The notes under the pieces: model-generated | What the model was told of the DNA's origin: nothing | What the model saw: only the letters and a program-made list of their open reading frames with translations | Database searches by the model: none | Shown here: positions 62,222 through 64,000 of the stretch, piece by piece | Position numbering within the stretch: position 1 is the first letter of the stretch | Layout of the letters: each line of letters opens with the position of its first letter | Program-made: the position numbers and the translations under genes | NCBI GenBank assembly: GCA_037355855.1 | Contig: CM074765.1 | Coordinates: forward strand, 1,364,001 to 1,428,000 | Direction of reading: 5' to 3' | DNA: 64,000 nucleotides | DNA from: Pseudo-nitzschia pungens | Lineage: Eukaryota > Bacillariophyta > Bacillariophyceae > Bacillariales > Bacillariaceae

Positions 62222-63836
62222 TGAACAACCAGTCCATCGCCTCACATGGGCTCTATCCGCAGCTCTCAATCTTATCTGTGTTGGCTACGACGTCGGCAAC
62301 GCCTTCGCTGAAGCACCAGCCCCCAAAAGCCCCTTCTACATGAGAGTAGACCCTCCATTCCATCAGTGGTGGACTGAACATCTAGGACGCAAACCCATTC
62401 CCATAGGACACGTTATTCCAGTCCAAAAAGCGCTTCAGGGACACCCTGAATCACCCCGCCTGTGGGACAAATACATATCCAAGATGATTACCGAGGAACT
62501 AGGCTTTAAACACACTACCCACGAACCTTGCCTATACTACAAGCATGACGACTCTGGCCTTACCCTTATCCTCCGACAAGTGGATGACTTCCTTATAGCT
62601 AATGCTGACCCCAAAGTATGTGACAAAATTCGTGAACAAATTCAAAACCGTATGACTAACCCCCTTAATGTTCTTGGCACCATTAGAAAATTCAACGGCA
62701 TCCATGTTAACCAAACAAGACACTACAACCACCTCCACTGCAAGACTTATATTGAAAAGATCACTGCGCACCATGGATGGACCAATGTCCGAACGAGATC
62801 CCGTCCGACGCCTATGAATGAAACAACACAATATCAAAAGCAGCTACAGACCACAATTGGCCCCGAAGACCCATATGAAGCCACCAAACTAGAACAAAAG
62901 ATGGGCTTCAGCTACCGACAATGTATAGGAGAACTAATCTACGCGCTTACGATTTGCCGAATAGATATCTCCATTGCAGTCATCACACTCAGTCAACACT
63001 CTCACCATCCAGCAAAAATCCATTATGAAGCAGTGAAACAGATATTCCTCTACCTACTTGCCACCAAGACAGAAGGCTTAACGTACTGGCGCCCCAAGCC
63101 CCGTACTGACCTCCCCGACATGCCACTCCCACAGCCATTTTCATCCCCGGAAGCCCTTGCCAAATTTGCACACCACCACCACCCACTACAAGTGCATGGC
63201 GCCTGTGACACTACATGGGCATCCAACCGTATACACCGCCGATCGATGGGTGGCGTTATCATGATGCTGGCGGGCGCTGCAGTCTACTATAGAACACGCC
63301 TACAACCCACCATTGCCCAAAGTTCAACAGAGGCAGAATTCACCAACATGGCAGACGCAGGCAAAGCAGCCCTTTACCTTAGGTGGATCCTCGAAGAACT
63401 ATGGATTGCCCAAACAAAACCCACCCCAATCATTGCCGAAAACCACGGTGGATGCAGAATGGCAAATGCCCATCAACCCACACGCCGCACACGACATGTT
63501 GAAATGAAACACTTTGTTATCCTCCAATGGACAGAAGATGAGTTTATCACCTTTGTGGAAACAAGATCTGATGAGAACTACAGCGACTCACTGAGCAAAC
63601 CCACTGGCCGTACTAAATTCTATGAACACTCTGACGTGTTCATGGGACGTGTAAAGCCTACCTTCACACCACCTACAAACCAAAACCCCCATACAGTCCA
63701 TAACATGACTTTCTCCACTTGCAATTGGAATCCTCTCGAAGATTTACTATATTCTCAAAAATTGTCTTTTTTCGACTCTTCCGATTCTGCAAGTGCGGGG
63801 TGGTGTGAGAATGAATCCCTAGCAACTAGTGAATAA
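62222..63836 (+). pseudogene. pol: Copia element Pol, segment D (RT, RNase H)
   Basis: Starts with the duplicated 17 bp and resumes the pol frame. The RT active site is QVDDFLIA (gat at 62583). RNase H has GACDTTWAS, RRSMGG and QSSTEAEF, then a C-terminal tail. The stop lies at 63834-63836, 33 bp inside the 3' LTR, so the LTR encodes the last ten residues. Segments A-D joined at the duplications give 1697 codons without a stop or shift. Confidence 0.93.
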
Positions 63837-63897
63837 CCTCACTCTTATTGTAATACATGCGTTAATCACGTCAATAGGAGCACAACAGCATTTCGCA
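63804..63897 (+). repeat. Copia element 3' LTR
   Basis: 94 bp with one substitution versus the 5' LTR (ATCACGTC versus ATCATGTC). Preceded by the purine-rich GTGCGGGGTGG, the likely polypurine tract. Confidence 0.95.
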
Positions 63898-64000
63898 TCC
63901 TCTACGGGGTGACGAAGTCTCCTTCAAATTTCTAAACCACGGTGTAAATCGTTCTTTTGAGTCATAAAATAACGAAGTAAGATTAACTTACCGGCGGTAA
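63898..64000. other. Right flank of the copia insertion
   Basis: Begins with the TCCTC duplication. 103 bp with no gene; contains AAGTAAGATTAACTTACC, one of the dispersed GTAAG/CTTAC words. Confidence 0.6.

Larger units (their letters stand above)
40435..63897 (+). mobile_element. Ty1/copia-type LTR retrotransposon carrying three nested elements
   Basis: The LTRs are 94 bp with one mismatch, and TCCTC flanks both ends (40430-40434 and 63898-63902). Without the nested insertions the element would be about 8.8 kb. Domain order protease-integrase-RT-RNase H defines Ty1/copia. The coding strand is strikingly rich in A and C and poor in G, so the borders of the T-rich LINE are visible as abrupt composition changes. 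It lies 135 bp downstream of the tRNA-Arg gene in the same orientation. Confidence 0.95.

Overview
The window looks like nuclear DNA of a unicellular alga, most probably a diatom or related stramenopile. The protein genes are long single-exon frames on both strands, there is one eukaryotic tRNA gene, and the Copia-type retrotransposon carries a PDZ-like segment between integrase and reverse transcriptase, which I associate with diatom Copia elements. The taxon is an inference and no species can be named.

Layout. 1-1962: no gene seen. 1965-6805: a DNA transposon of the Tc1/mariner-IS630 type with about 300-bp terminal inverted repeats, a TA target duplication, a DD38E transposase and a second, convergent cysteine-rich gene broken by one in-frame TGA. 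7756-19111: single-copy host genes: a low-complexity acidic protein, a short-chain dehydrogenase/reductase, a membrane protein with a SANT/Myb-like domain, and a type II membrane glycosyltransferase with a repetitive stem. 19423-20153: a non-autonomous hAT-like element with 8-bp target duplications. 21011-38553: a Ty3/gypsy-type retrotransposon (G2) split by two relatives of the same family, G1 (21170-27055, in its 5' LTR) and G3 (32304-38110, inverted, in pol). 38897-40090: a CDP-diacylglycerol synthase gene. 40228-40299: tRNA-Arg(UCG). 40435-63897: a Ty1/copia-type element with 94-bp LTRs, broken by a 5'-truncated LINE (44738-46951, minus strand), a non-autonomous gypsy-related LTR element (48898-51461) and a full-length 9.9-kb LINE (52278-62221).

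All insertions were delimited by reading both borders and the target-site duplications: TA, 8 bp for the hAT-like element, 5 bp for each of the five LTR elements, 21 and 17 bp for the LINEs. Removing the insertions on paper leaves the Copia pol frame and the G2 pol frame continuous, so each host element was open when hit.

Recurring themes. Gag and pol are separated by exactly one in-frame stop in both LTR families (TGA in the three gypsy copies, TAG in Copia), and the transposon's accessory gene also has a lone in-frame TGA. The host genes probably serve lipid metabolism (CDP-DAG synthase), redox chemistry (SDR) and glycosylation; there is no operon-like organisation. Homology calls come from reading motifs; no database search was run.
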